The position numbers were made by a program, and so were the translations under genes. This document shows, in pieces, positions 11,214 to 21,280 of a stretch of DNA of 64,000 bases. Every line of letters starts with the position of its first letter. Within the stretch, counting starts at the first letter, position 1. Source of the DNA: Cylicocyclus nassatus (taxonomy: Eukaryota > Nematoda > Chromadorea > Rhabditida > Strongylidae); contig CATQJL010000001.1 of the NCBI GenBank assembly GCA_958299035.1, forward strand, positions 4,712,399 through 4,776,398, written 5' to 3'. The notes under the pieces are model-generated. The model worked only from the letters and a program-made list of their open reading frames with translations. It was not told where the DNA came from and searched no databases.

Positions 11214-12129
11214 TTAGGTTGGTGCAAAAGTAATGCGCGTTTTGTGAGCTCTCAATTTAACGTCTTATAACTTTCTAAAAAATCTACATTTTTCGATGCG
11301 GTAAAAACCGAGGCACCAACACTTTCACAATACAACGCACAGGCACCCTATACTCATATCTTTAACGGGCAGAAAAATATGGATTGATAAGCAGAAAATT
11401 TTTTTCTGAAATCTTGTCTTCAAGTGATCATAACTTTCTTCAAAATTTGCTAGTATAGATATTAAATAGCCTACATTGTAGGCGGAAGCCAATAGTACAA
11501 AAAAGTTGAAAAGGGCCAAACAGAGAGGATTTTGCCAAACAGAAAAAATTAAAATCCAAAATTGCTTGCTTTTTGGACATTTTTTCGCAGGCCTAAAAAT
11601 CCCAAAATACGGAGTTTTTTTTTGATTTTCTGCGTAATAAACAGCTACACAGTTCTGGAAAAACTGTCAGTAGGAGGCCCATCCTTACTCTTACAGAAAT
11701 GAGCAAAGCTTAGGCGATTGCCCTCTTCACAGGAAATTTATGGTTCCCAGAATGATCAAAATAAGTGTTCAAGTTGAGGCCTCGAAATCTCAGTCTAGGT
11801 GATTTCTGAGAAAATGGTGAAATGTGCATAATGTAGGCAATTTCCATCAAATACAGTAGCTAGAGTTTCAAAAGTTTGCCTTTGTTGGGCTTGATTTCTG
11901 GCCAAAAAAAAATAAATGCAATTAAATTCTGGTTTCGAGTGCGATTGTGCGAAGCTCTATTATATTTTAACTAATGAAGCTAGAAGCCCATTTCAACAAC
12001 CATTGGATAGAGGATGAAAGAGCCTTTTTGGCAATGTGCTAAGTTTTTTCCAAAGAAGAAAGTTTGGTGGAGAAAAGTTATCCTAAAACAAGAGCTAGAA
12101 AAACGTGCATTACTTTTGCACCAACCTAA
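11214..12129. mobile_element. Mariner-like element, 916 bp, non-autonomous
   Basis: The inverted terminal repeats begin TTAGGTTGGTGCAAAAGTAA and are flanked by TA (11212-11213 and 12130-12131). This ITR matches the Hsmar1/MADE1 type of mariner known from vertebrates and invertebrates. The ITRs agree for about 28 bases and then diverge. No frame resembles a mariner transposase, although the length is close to that of a full element, so it is a decayed or internally replaced copy. Confidence 0.85.
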
Positions 12130-12687
12130 TATATTCGGTTATTCGATCATTCGGAAAAAAAATTCGATTATATCAAAGTGTAGTATGTAACGTCTACGGT
12201 TATAGTGAGAGATAGTCTTACTGTAAGGCAACAATGATTAAGATAAGTGTTTATTAGTGATCAACACGTTAAACGGCTTTGGGATGCAATTCTTCAGAAG
12301 ATCCACGATTTGAGCTCGGGCAATAGCTATTCTTACCACACCCTACAAACTAAGAAATGAAATGTATTTTATTTTGTTATTGGGGCTTTCGACCGCCTAT
12401 GCAAATAGTATGTCTTGAAGTCTTAGAGGAAGACATGCAGGCAAATTGGAGATTGCCTAGTTGCATCAATTTATACATGAAGGTAGTCTCGAAAAAAGAT
12501 TAGGACGTTCTAGGGAAGTATGCAAGTGTGCACATTAGTGCTCGATTGCTGCGAATAGTGAGCGATAGTTTTCGTTGAATTTTCGAAGTAGACGGGGCGT
12601 GTCGACATAAAGCGATGATCTACCCTATATCACAACACTAGTATTGTTGCCAAGTCCACAAGTGCGCAATATTCGCCCTTTCTATCT

Positions 12688-12720
12688 CGGGGGGGGGGGG
12701 GGAGAGGGGGGGTGGGGGGA
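12688..12720. repeat. Poly-G tract
   Basis: A run of about 14 G is followed by further G blocks separated by single A or T. Comparable tracts occur at about 539-550, 22418-22432 and 34380-34397, and as C at about 13986-14000, 36869-36880 and 37990-37999. They are candidates for G-quadruplex formation and for assembly error. Confidence 0.9.
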
Positions 12721-12955
12721 AACGACAATACATTTTCAGTAAGGTGAAAGAATTGGCTAAACTGGCTCGTCTACAAAACAATCTAGTTCGCAAGTTCATC
12801 GTTTGGCTACCATCAATACATGCACCATTATCTCTTGTCCAGAGTTTATAGATCTTACACGCAACAAATCGCAGAGAAGCAAAGGCTCTGACATTGAAAA
12901 GGACATAAGCTCTTCACACTGGTGTATCTGGCAATCGTAGAGTTGCTATAGTTTC

Positions 12956-13190
12956 TTAAGGCTCTGGACATACCTCACGCGAATTCAGTCGCGACACGAT
13001 TTGGCAATGCTTCAATTGTTCATAGCATCGTAAGGGGTTTCTGAATGTACGGAAGATAGAGCATTTTATCAACCGAGTAAGTTACACATGCTGTGCATTT
13101 GGGGTCTGCCGGTATTGAATTTGAAGACATCTGGCAAATTGCCAGATCGCGTGGCGACTGAAATCGCTCGAGGTATGCCCAGGGCCTAAG
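12956..13190. mobile_element. Palindromic MITE, family 'GGGCCGGGCATACTTCACGC'
   Basis: A diverged copy. The left end is TTAAGGCTCTGGACATACCTC, and the right end reversed is CTTAGGCCCTGGGCATACCTC. The internal block (GTCGCGACACGATTTGGCA) also matches the other copies. It lies immediately upstream of an RTE fragment. Confidence 0.65.
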
Positions 13191-13194
13191 AGAC

Positions 13195-13530
13195 TCAAAG
13201 GAGTATAGTAGTTGACGTAGAGGCGTAAGCGACCCTGTAATGAGCATAAATAGCACTAGGAGACTAGTCGTAGACTCCTTACCTGCTTATGTATCGCTTA
13301 ATACAGGGAGAATGAAAATGATCCTTTTGAGAAGTGCTCAGTGACTATAATACATTAACTTCAGTTCCATGCATGAAGCAATGTTGCATGGAGCGGAACA
13401 TGTGGAGGAGGTAGAGGAGTTGGGAGGTGTTACGGAGGACATGGATAGAATGCAGTGAAGAAGGTGCATGCATTCTAAACATGCGTTATCTTATGATCTG
13501 ATCTTGGCGAACAATAACATTGAAGGCAGC
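13195..13530 (+). mobile_element. RTE-type LINE endonuclease fragment, degraded
   Basis: Frame pieces resemble the apurinic-endonuclease region of RTE non-LTR retrotransposons: an S-x-V/I-D-V-x-R-x-S-D-x-x-M-S-like run near 13205-13240, and a glycine/histidine-rich GGYGGHG-like run near 13420-13445 that precedes a decayed LD/LAN segment. Several stops and frame changes show that it is dead. It is homologous in arrangement to 47845-48410. Confidence 0.5.
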
Positions 13531-13871
13531 CTCCGGGCAAAATTTCGAACAAAACTTTTTTCGCTTACCTAGAACTTATTCTTCCCGCTGATTCCAAAGA
13601 CGAAGCTTGCAGAGTACGAAAATATCGAAAAAGGGCTGTTCCGGAAGCTGCTGATTTTGAATATGGAAGTTTGCCGCCGAGGTTAAGACGCAGAGTCATG
13701 GTGGGACCCTACGTCTTGACTGTGTGCGCCATACGTACTCTGGCTATCGATTGAGGGGGCGGGCGTTCCGGCGCGGTTTTCTCGCTTCAGAAGCAAAATG
13801 GTGCAATCCCACTTGGGCAAGAGCTTTATTAGGGTGGAAGTCCCTGTACTCTGAAATTTCATATGCGCCCG

Positions 13872-14322
13872 AACGCTGCCTTCAAAGGCAGCGTCCCACC
13901 AGACTGGGGGTTACCTGGCTCTGGTAGTAATCAATAGTAGACCCCTATCTAAGCGACGACAGAAGTTTGCAGCGCGAAAGTGGGTCTACGAAGTTTACGA
14001 TTCCCCCCCCCCCCCTCAAGTGGCTCGGATCTTACGGTAGGCTTGGACGAGTATGAGATGCATGCAAGGTAGAGACGCAGAGTCCCTGTGGGACTGCACT
14101 CCTGCCTGTGTGCGCTGTGCGTGCTCTGGCCTTGCAGTTTGAAATTGGTCTCTGGGCGGCGTTCGGGCCTACCTTAAAATGTGCGCCACTTGGGGGGCAA
14201 TTTGTAGACTTCGTAGACCCCTTTTCGCGCTGCAAACTTCTGTCGTCGGCTTAGTTAGGGGTCTACTATCACAATGATACCAGAGCCAGGTACCTCCCAA
14301 TCTGGTGGGACGCTGCCTTCAA
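13872..14322. mobile_element. Palindromic element with arms of about 130 bp
   Basis: The left arm (AAGGCAGCGTCCCACCAGAC, then TACCTGGCTCTGG, then TAGACCCCTATCTAAGCGACGAC) is the reverse complement of 14195-14322. A poly-C tract and an AAGACGCAGAGTC-like block lie between the arms. A second copy is at 61978-62304. Adjoining bases 13606-13760 repeat the block seen at 1425-1560. The element is non-coding. Confidence 0.7.
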
Positions 14323-14565
14323 GAAAACTGGAAAACGTTACACATGCTAGCGGACCAACGAACGCAAATAAACTTTTATTCTGTTTTGCAATGTGACTTT
14401 GAAGACTGCGAGCTGTAAAGGACTGCGAGTTATCTCCGTAAAAATTGCATACCCTCTGTCTCATTTGGAATGAGATAGACTTGAGCAGCTTGTGTCGCGC
14501 GCGGCCGCCTCGCTTCAACCGTGCGCTGTATCCGCGAGTTTCGTCTTATCATTTTTTCACCCTCA

Positions 14566-15028
14566 ACAAGGGAAGTTCGCTTACTCGAAGTGGCGATTTA
14601 GAAAGTGATCTATACCCGTGGATAGAGCTTAAAACGCTGATCTCAGTTATACGTTCTATATCTGCGATGCATTGTTCTGAAAAGTTATGAGCTTTTCTAA
14701 TGCCAAATTTTCGTGCATTTTGAGTGGCAAAAACATGATAATATCTACACAAAAGTGTGCAAACTTGAGCAAACCACCTAATAAGCACTGTAGGTTTGAT
14801 TTGAGTTCATTCGAACGTTTTCGAGTTTTCCGACCACGTTGTTTATTCAAAGGTCGTCATTTCCTTTCTAGATCACAATCCAAAATATATATAAAAAAAT
14901 CCTATAACTACATTTAGAACACCGCGTCGCAGATATTGAAGGTAGACTTGAGAATAGCATTTTACGTCCTATTCATTGCTATATATCACCTTTCGAATCG
15001 CCACTTCGACCCAAAGAACTTTCCTTGT
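14566..15028. mobile_element. Foldback element 2 (ACAAGG-terminated family)
   Basis: The left arm begins ACAAGGGAAGTTCGCTTACT and contains CGAAGTGGCGATTTAG. The right arm (CGAATCGCCACTTCGACC, then TTTCCTTGT) is its reverse complement. The block AACGCTGATCTCAG corresponds to the internal CGCTGATTCC block of the family. Confidence 0.65.
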
Positions 15029-15542
15029 AGGAGTGGACTAAAAGCGAGCTGCAGTTGCTGGCATGGGAAAATGGTCAACACGTTCGCAAAGGCGGCGCAC
15101 GGTTCAAGCGAAGCGGCTACGCCAGATCCGAACCGCTCGAGTGGAGCTCACTCCAAATAGGGCAGAGGGTTTATAAACATGGATGAGTGCTTCTCTTTGC
15201 ACGATTTTCATATATTGGCGTATCAGCACCGGGCACTTAACTATGCATGTGAGCGGTCTGAGCTTTCTTCACGCTTACAATTTTTTTCCTCGAACAACTT
15301 CTTGTGGTACTACAAGATCTTCGCATCCGATGCTTATCTCTACGAACTACAGTACATTCTTTATGAGATTTATTGCAAATAAAAGGAATACCCGTACAAG
15401 TACACAACTGAAATGACTGAAATGAAAGTTACTGCCTTCTACTCTAAATCAAATCAACAAGGGTAGCAATCCTCACAGATAATATGGATAAGGAGTTAAG
15501 CGACGTCGATTGGCTTCGTTTTGGCGGACTACTGGCATTTCT
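15029..15542. other. 3' flank of the DM gene; GC-rich island and overlapping ORFs
   Basis: Bases 15040-15150 are unusually GC-rich for this window and open in more than one plus-strand frame (for example from ATG at 15062 and at 15071), so the strand and frame of any gene are undecided. A 67-codon plus-strand ORF runs 15179-15382, with a TATAAA-like element just before its ATG and AATAAA overlapping its stop. A 77-codon ORF overlaps it in another frame. None is recognisable. Confidence 0.35.
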
Positions 15543-15548
15543 GTTTAT
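15543..15548 (-). terminator. AATAAA polyadenylation signal of the DM gene
   Basis: On the minus strand, AATAAA lies about 82 bases after the TGA stop of the double-DM gene, a normal 3'UTR length for a nematode mRNA. Confidence 0.6.
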
Positions 15549-15630
15549 TTTTTATCTCAAAAATAATCACTGTAAGACAAACTATTGTACTAGTAGTCCG
15601 CTGAAACGGAACTACTCGACTACTAAGTAT

Positions 15631-18464
15631 TCAATAGTTCATGCACGCGCCAATATCACTGCAAGCTCTCATATTTGCTAGCAGAATCTGTATTTCAAAT
15701 GGCGATAGTGCGCTTAGAATATTGGAAGTGACAAAGTTAACGGAAGGATTTGGTAGAAGCCCTCCGTAAAATATCGAAGCAAGTGGTAAAGGCTGTATTG
15801 GCGATGGCGAGCCGAGGAATGGTGATGGGAATGGAGACACGAGTAGAGGCTGTTCCGTTGTCGATTTCAGTAGCGGTATGTCGCACATCGGAAGCGTGGG
15901 AGACTGAAAATATGAAGTTGAGCAAATAGTTTAGAAAGTTGGGCTTGAGAGAGGACGTGGCACGTCGAGGTTATAAAATTGTGCAAACGATTGCTTTTGT
16001 TTGCAAATAGTTGACATGCTTTCCAGAACTTTTAATCAATATAAATAGGCTAAATTTTTTCTGGATGGCTGCCGTCTTGCTTTTTTCTGAAGTTCGATTC
16101 GTGAGTCTGTAAAAAATTTGAAAGGCATCCCTACGATTTTTTTGAAGTTGCATACAAAAGTACTGATTCTTAGTCCTATACAATGGCATGAACCCTTTCC
16201 GTCGGGCAGCGCGCGCTTTGCGTCACGTTCTGCGCGCGTATGGCAAACATTCGAATTCGTCTCATCGAGAGGTTCGCGGAGAGGAGGTTGCGGATGCGTA
16301 ATTGCTACGCGAAAGTATTACATGATTAACAGAAACTGTATGTCTCAGGTGGTCTAGATATTAGCTGACTATTTGTTAAGGCTTTTTATTTTTTGTTTTA
16401 TTTTTAGTTCCAACATTTTTTATTTTTGTATTTTTATCTTCTATCTTATGTTCTATTCCTACACTACTGATGAGATCCAGAGAAGGCCGTACCTTTTAAT
16501 TTTAATTTCCGTCTAGTGTCTAGGATCGAAACGAGAATAAGAAGTTCCTAATTTTACTATTTCACTTTTTCTTTTTTTCATTGTGTATTTCTAACGCACC
16601 GTCTCCAAACTACTGGGCAGCGATGCTGACATTGCTGCGCTGACTGATGACAATGGACCACCGACACTTTCGTAGCTGTGGCTGGAATCTTCCGACGAGC
16701 TCGACGATGAGCTTTCACATGAACTGCCTGAAATCAACATCATTAGTAACTATACTGCAATATGTACTTTATTTACAATGATAGTTTTTAAAATTTTTTT
16801 GTGACGGCAACTTCATCATCAGCAACATACTTGTCTTTAAGGTTTTGTTCTTCTTGATGTGTCTGTCGAGTGCTCTTCTTGTGTCAATCAGATCGCATTG
16901 TTCACAGCGACAGTTCGCATATTCACAGTTTCTCTTGTGGTCCTAAAGGAATTTTTTTTGAAAAATGAGTTTACAAGAATGAAATTGCCATTTTTTGGGA
17001 AATTGCTTTTATTTGGTAAGCGTACTTCATGTTAAAGTAGAATAGTTCATTTAGGACCATTGCAAACACTACTGTAACCTCGCCAGTCACTTCCGTAACC
17101 CCATGACACTACCGCGACAGTATAAGATTACAGCCGTATACTGTTTTATGGTGATACATTTGCAAAAGGCCCCTTTGATGAGAACAAACCTTCTTCCACA
17201 TCAAAATTCCATGATTTTTGCATTTCTGACAAAAATAGCATGTGTTGATGTCGTCACGTTTGTCGGTCTCGAATACCGTATTTAGTGGTATGACGTCGGC
17301 TTCAGAGGCATTGGTTGTGCGCTAAACAAGCAATAATTCGCTACAATCTGATTTGATGACCTGAGCCGACATCGGCGCAGTCGGTGGATATAGTTAACTT
17401 GTTATAGTCACCTGAAACCTCTTATCCTGCTCTCGACGTAAGCGAATTTGCGTCGACATGATGGAACGGCGTTGACGGACGAGTTTGCACTGTAAAGTAG
17501 ATACCTATTTATAAAAACAAACTTCTATATGCAGGATTTTAAGTGAAGCTCTGAGCTGCTCAAATTTCAAATTTTGCCGCTCTTGGCCGGGCAGCTGGTA
17601 TGAATGTTTGACTGGAGAACAGGAAGAGAAGGACTTCCCATCGCAAGACTTTCAACTTTCTCATTTTGGCATGAGCTCATGTCTCAGGGAGATTCTGCTT
17701 CTATACTCACTCAGTTTATCATGAATGTTCGCTGATTTGGATAGATAGCCATCGATTAGCCCACTCCCTCGAGGGTAAGCCATCTGATGAAGCTGAAGAA
17801 ACGCGGATCCATATGAAGTAGCCTTCCCATGGGTTTCTTCCTGCCTCGGTGGTCCAGAATGGGCATGTTTTCTTTCCATTTTGAACATGGGTGACCAATT
17901 CCATAAAAACTCCTCGTACAATGTTGGAGTTGTATGTATTCCATAAAGTCCTAAGTCAAGCTCTGCTTTTCGTTAGCTATGACTGTGTAGGTGACTAGCC
18001 ATTCGAATCTCGAGTCTGTACTTCTGGATTTTCGTTGCCGTCCAGATACTGCACCTATCATTTTGATTTTCAACATATTTTGACGACTAAGTAGTACTTC
18101 ACTACCTATTTCAAATTTTGTGCTTAATACTAGTTTTGTCCCCTTACCTTTTCGCATCCGCAATTTTTGAATGGGCAAATATGGCCACGTGTTTCCACAA
18201 CCAAAGAATGTTGTCTGCACATTCCACAGTGACGTTTCACATCTAAATCATACGTCTTTATCTCGAATTCAACACAATCCTAATTTTTTACGTAGCTCTA
18301 AAGTCAAAACATCATACGATGGCATAACTCACTATTAACGGTAGCTTACCTTGCTAAAGAAAATCGTAATATATTTGCTCACCTCTAGGAATTCTCTTGC
18401 CATAACCAAAGAATCTCTGACATTCGCCTGATTTTCTTGGTGAACTATCATCGCTGGAGCTCAT
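15631..18464 (-). CDS. Double DM-domain transcription factor, MAB-3/DMD-3-like
   Basis: Seven exons read from the minus strand: 18464-18383, 18242-18148, 17489-17412, 17321-17190, 16942-16831, 16727-16600 and 15903-15631. All have GT-AG introns and matching phases, giving 299 aa. DM domains are zinc modules that bind DNA in the minor groove. Domain 1 has C33, C36, H39, H48, C50, C55, C57 and C60, with the recognition helix at about 61-85 (CKLVRQRRSIMSTQ). Domain 2 has C116, C119, H122, H131, C135, C140, C142 and C145, then DTRRALDRHIKK. An intron splits domain 1 after CGCEK. Residues 167-209 are Ser-rich and the C-terminal part is Pro/Ser/Leu-rich. Two DM domains and this length recall C. elegans MAB-3 and DMD-3, which act in male development. 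Oddity: domain 1 has only one residue between H48 and C50, where three are usual. Exon 6 can also read through to a TAG at 16591, giving a shorter protein. Confidence 0.9.
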
Positions 18465-18478
18465 TCTTGTTTCTGAAA
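18465..18478 (-). promoter_or_regulatory. Probable spliced-leader acceptor before the DM gene
   Basis: On the minus strand TTTTTCAG ends 8 bases before the ATG, giving a very short leader (AAACAAGA). A perfect nematode acceptor without an in-frame upstream exon fits SL trans-splicing. It could instead join an untranslated upstream exon. Confidence 0.6.
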
Positions 18479-20030
18479 AAGAAAAGATGAGTACACGGCT
18501 TTGGACTGCAAAATACAGCTATAGGCAGGCGACTGTAAGAGACTACAGATCTTTGAGAAACATCAAAGTGGATGTTTTCTATGAGGATAAGCAAGTCAGA
18601 AGACTTGATAAAAAACACAATTTTATGTCTTAGGTGGAAATTTTCGCACTACGCCATGATTAGTTGAAATTCAAGTGAAAGAAGGCCACTTCGTGTGATC
18701 TGAAAAATTGTGCCTGAATTTACTTGTGAATTATAGAATAATTTACATTGTTCAGATCCGATAATTCCTGCAAAACATTTTCATTGGTATTCAAGTACGG
18801 CTATTTGCTTGATAAGAAATTGTGGAAGTTTATTAGTCGAGAAAACCGAGTTAACGATATGATGTCTTTTGACTGGAAGGCATGACCTCTTTTTCGTTAA
18901 GCTTCTCAGAAATTATATAGATCATTTGAGCTATTATATACTGGTAGAAGCAAAGAGTATCTGCACGTGATACCAGTTACCTTTATCTAACTCTTTCTGA
19001 AAGTGAATGGAAGACTCCAAAAGAAATGAAAGAAAAAATCAGAGAGAAATGAAAGCTCACATGTTGCTAAGGAAAGCGGAAATACAATGAAAGTATCGTT
19101 GAAGAAAATCAAAGCTATGGTGTTAGGGATTAGGCGGAGTGACAAAATACAATTCTATTATTGATAAGCTGCTCTGGAGGGAGATTTGTGTTGTGGAAGA
19201 TGTGATTTTCTGATTTGTTAGAGTGGATTTTTTTATCTGTTATAACGGCAAAGCGGCAAAATCCATTTCTGCGACTGATAAGCTGCTCAGGAGGGAGATT
19301 TGTGTTGTGGAAGATGTGATTTTATGATTTGTTAGAGTGGAATTTTTCGATCTGTTATAGTGGTCCGGTTTATGACAACTATCAAGTTTTCGCAAAGCTC
19401 CACCGGTATGAGCTTAGAGGGTTGGTTGATGAAAGATGGAGCTCAAGCTTACACGAGGTTTACAAACTAATTTATCTCAGACATCAGCTTAAGTCATTTT
19501 TGGTTCTTTGGCTTGTTTTGAGATTTTGGATTTACCAGCTTTTGCTCATGAAACAGATATTTTTGCTTAATATTCGCTATCGTTTTGAAACAAGTCACAA
19601 ATACACCAGTGGGCACAAAACATTATTTTTTGAGCTTTACAGTAAAGATTAAAAGAAAGCCTTTGTAGCGGAGAAGCTGAGCTGAGTCCTAGCTACAATG
19701 ATATGCGAAGACGACTCTCTTAGCTCGAATATTTTCGCATAGAGAAAATCCGCTTACCAGGGGCTTTCACCTGGTACTTGTCGTCACTGCCGGTTCATCA
19801 CTTGCTTATCCCCCTTCACTAGGCCGTTTATAACGGCATAGCAATATTGACAGCTTGATTTTCAGTGATCAACGCTAGTGCTTCTTGTGTCTTTAGACTG
19901 AAGGTTACGGTAATCACCGTGTTTGCAAGTCACCGCCAAGAGAATCACACTTCTCTTTTTGATATGATCATGATAACATAGAAATAGATCATTATTGAAC
20001 TAGATCAGATCTACTGCAAAACAACACATC
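18479..20030. other. Upstream region of the DM gene
   Basis: About 2 kb separate the DM gene from the next candidate, on the opposite strand. It holds a 114-bp tandem repeat (19163-19365) and a plus-strand frame of 107 codons (19329-19652) that starts with TTG and matches nothing known; its first bases lie in the repeat. Promoter elements of the DM gene should be here, but none is recognisable by eye. Confidence 0.4.
19163..19365. repeat. 114-bp tandem duplication
   Basis: Copy 1 (19163-19276) and partial copy 2 (19277-19365) share GATAAGCTGCTC(T/A)GGAGG through GATTTGTTAGAGTGGA with few mismatches. It lies about 0.8 kb upstream of the DM start. Confidence 0.85.
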
Positions 20031-20264
20031 TAAAAGGCCGGGCATACTTCACGCGATTTCGTCGCGGCGCGATTTGGCAGTTCGCCAGAAGTCTTCAGAT
20101 CCAACACTAGCAAGCTGCACATGCACAGTATGTATAACTCACGTGGATTGATAAAATACCGTATCTTCTGTACATTTAAAATGTGCTTACAGTAAGTTAT
20201 GGACAGCTGGAGTATTGCCAAATCGCGTCGCGACTGAAATCGCGTGAAGTATGCCCGGCCCTTA
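20031..20264. mobile_element. Palindromic MITE, family 'GGGCCGGGCATACTTCACGC'
   Basis: The best-preserved copy. The left end TAAAAGGCCGGGCATACTTC and the right end (reversed TTAAGGGCCGGGCATACTTC) continue for about 60 bp of near-perfect inverted repeat including CGCGATTT and TTTGGCA. The centre has GTAAGTTATGGACAGCTGGA-type sequence shared with the Helitron-nested copy. Confidence 0.8.
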
Positions 20265-20670
20265 ATGCAAGGGATGACTGCAGTAAATTTGGTTTTTTCC
20301 TAAGTCGGTATCTAAAATATTGTGATCAACTTCAAATGAAAACTTCTTCACTATAACCGTGACCGGCACAGTGAGGATATAAGATAAACTAATGCTAGTG
20401 TCAATTTGTAGACAAGCATCTAATTGAAAAATCACGACCATGAGGTTACAAGATTACTGAAATAACTTCTTATCACTCAAGCCACAAGTAGGAGGTCGGC
20501 CAAAAGTGATTAATTAGCTAAGAGGATTAAAATATTGTCGATTGAGTTGAAATTTTCTAGAGAATAAGCGTTAGGCATTTAACTTCCTTCTATTCCTTCT
20601 GTAAAACATGCAAAGGAAAGATCTTGGCAGCAAAGCATTTTTTTTTTTACTGTTTTGCTTTCCAATTTAG

Positions 20671-21030
20671 CACGGAAGTACCCTTTTAATGTGGAAAAAT
20701 TGGTATCTCTACTTTAGTGTTATTTCTGTAAGGTACTACTTTGAAGCGTATGGTGTTTCATAAAGCGTAGAAGACCTGGATTATGATTTTGTTGGCTATT
20801 TTCGATTTCTTGAATATGTATTTGTACTTTTATGCTGCAATACACGAAGGGCGCAAAAAATCCGAAGCGACACTTTATTTCATTTACATACTGTTCTTAC
20901 TTGTATGAATGCTCCTATATATTTAATGCGCTCATAGTTGCTCAGAAAATTTCAGAATCTTTTTGCAAAATTGAGTATGGCACTTAGGTTTACTGGATTA
21001 GTGTATTTACAGTATTCGTTGCCTTTATAA
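20671..21030 (+). CDS. Candidate multi-pass membrane protein exons
   Basis: Three possible exons, 20671-20727, 20771-20902 and 20956-21030 (TAA), join with GT-AG introns of 43 and 53 bp, all in phase 0. The first acceptor is TTTCCAATTTAG and the last is GAAAATTTCAG. The translation is strongly hydrophobic: one helix with WIMILLAIFDFLNMYLYFYA, a basic turn HEGRKKSE, then a second helix with LYFIYILFLL. I do not recognise the family; a divergent receptor or small membrane protein is possible. No upstream first exon was found, so the model is partial. A palindromic MITE begins 31 bases after the stop. The reading competes with another open frame in the middle exon. Confidence 0.35.
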
Positions 21031-21061
21031 TGGCTTTGTTCTCTTTTGCGTGCAACAAAAG

Positions 21062-21280
21062 TACCCTAATTTCACGCGTATAAGGCGCACTTTTTTAAAT
21101 TTTCAAGCGAGCCTCTCAGCCGCTTCACTGTACTCCGGAAAAAATTCTTACATCGCACGATTCTCTCAAGCAATATACAGCACGTTATAGGGTTTTTCGG
21201 TTGTAAAGTCCTTTGGTTTGTCTAGGCTGGTCAAATTTGGAAAAAAATTTCCCGCGCCTTATGCGCGTGAAATTAGGGTA
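21062..21280. mobile_element. Palindromic MITE, TACCCTAATTTCACGCG family
   Basis: The left terminus TACCCTAATTTCACGCGTAT and the right terminus (reversed TACCCTAATTTCACGCGCAT) start at TA dinucleotides and continue as an inverted repeat through AAGGCGC. The total is about 219 bp and it is non-coding. Confidence 0.85.

Noticed and set aside
15484..15681. Plus-strand 65-codon ORF with a membrane-like segment and a GTAAGA donor
   Set aside because: It is antisense to the last exon and 3'UTR of the DM gene, which has a strong acceptor, matching phase and AATAAA.
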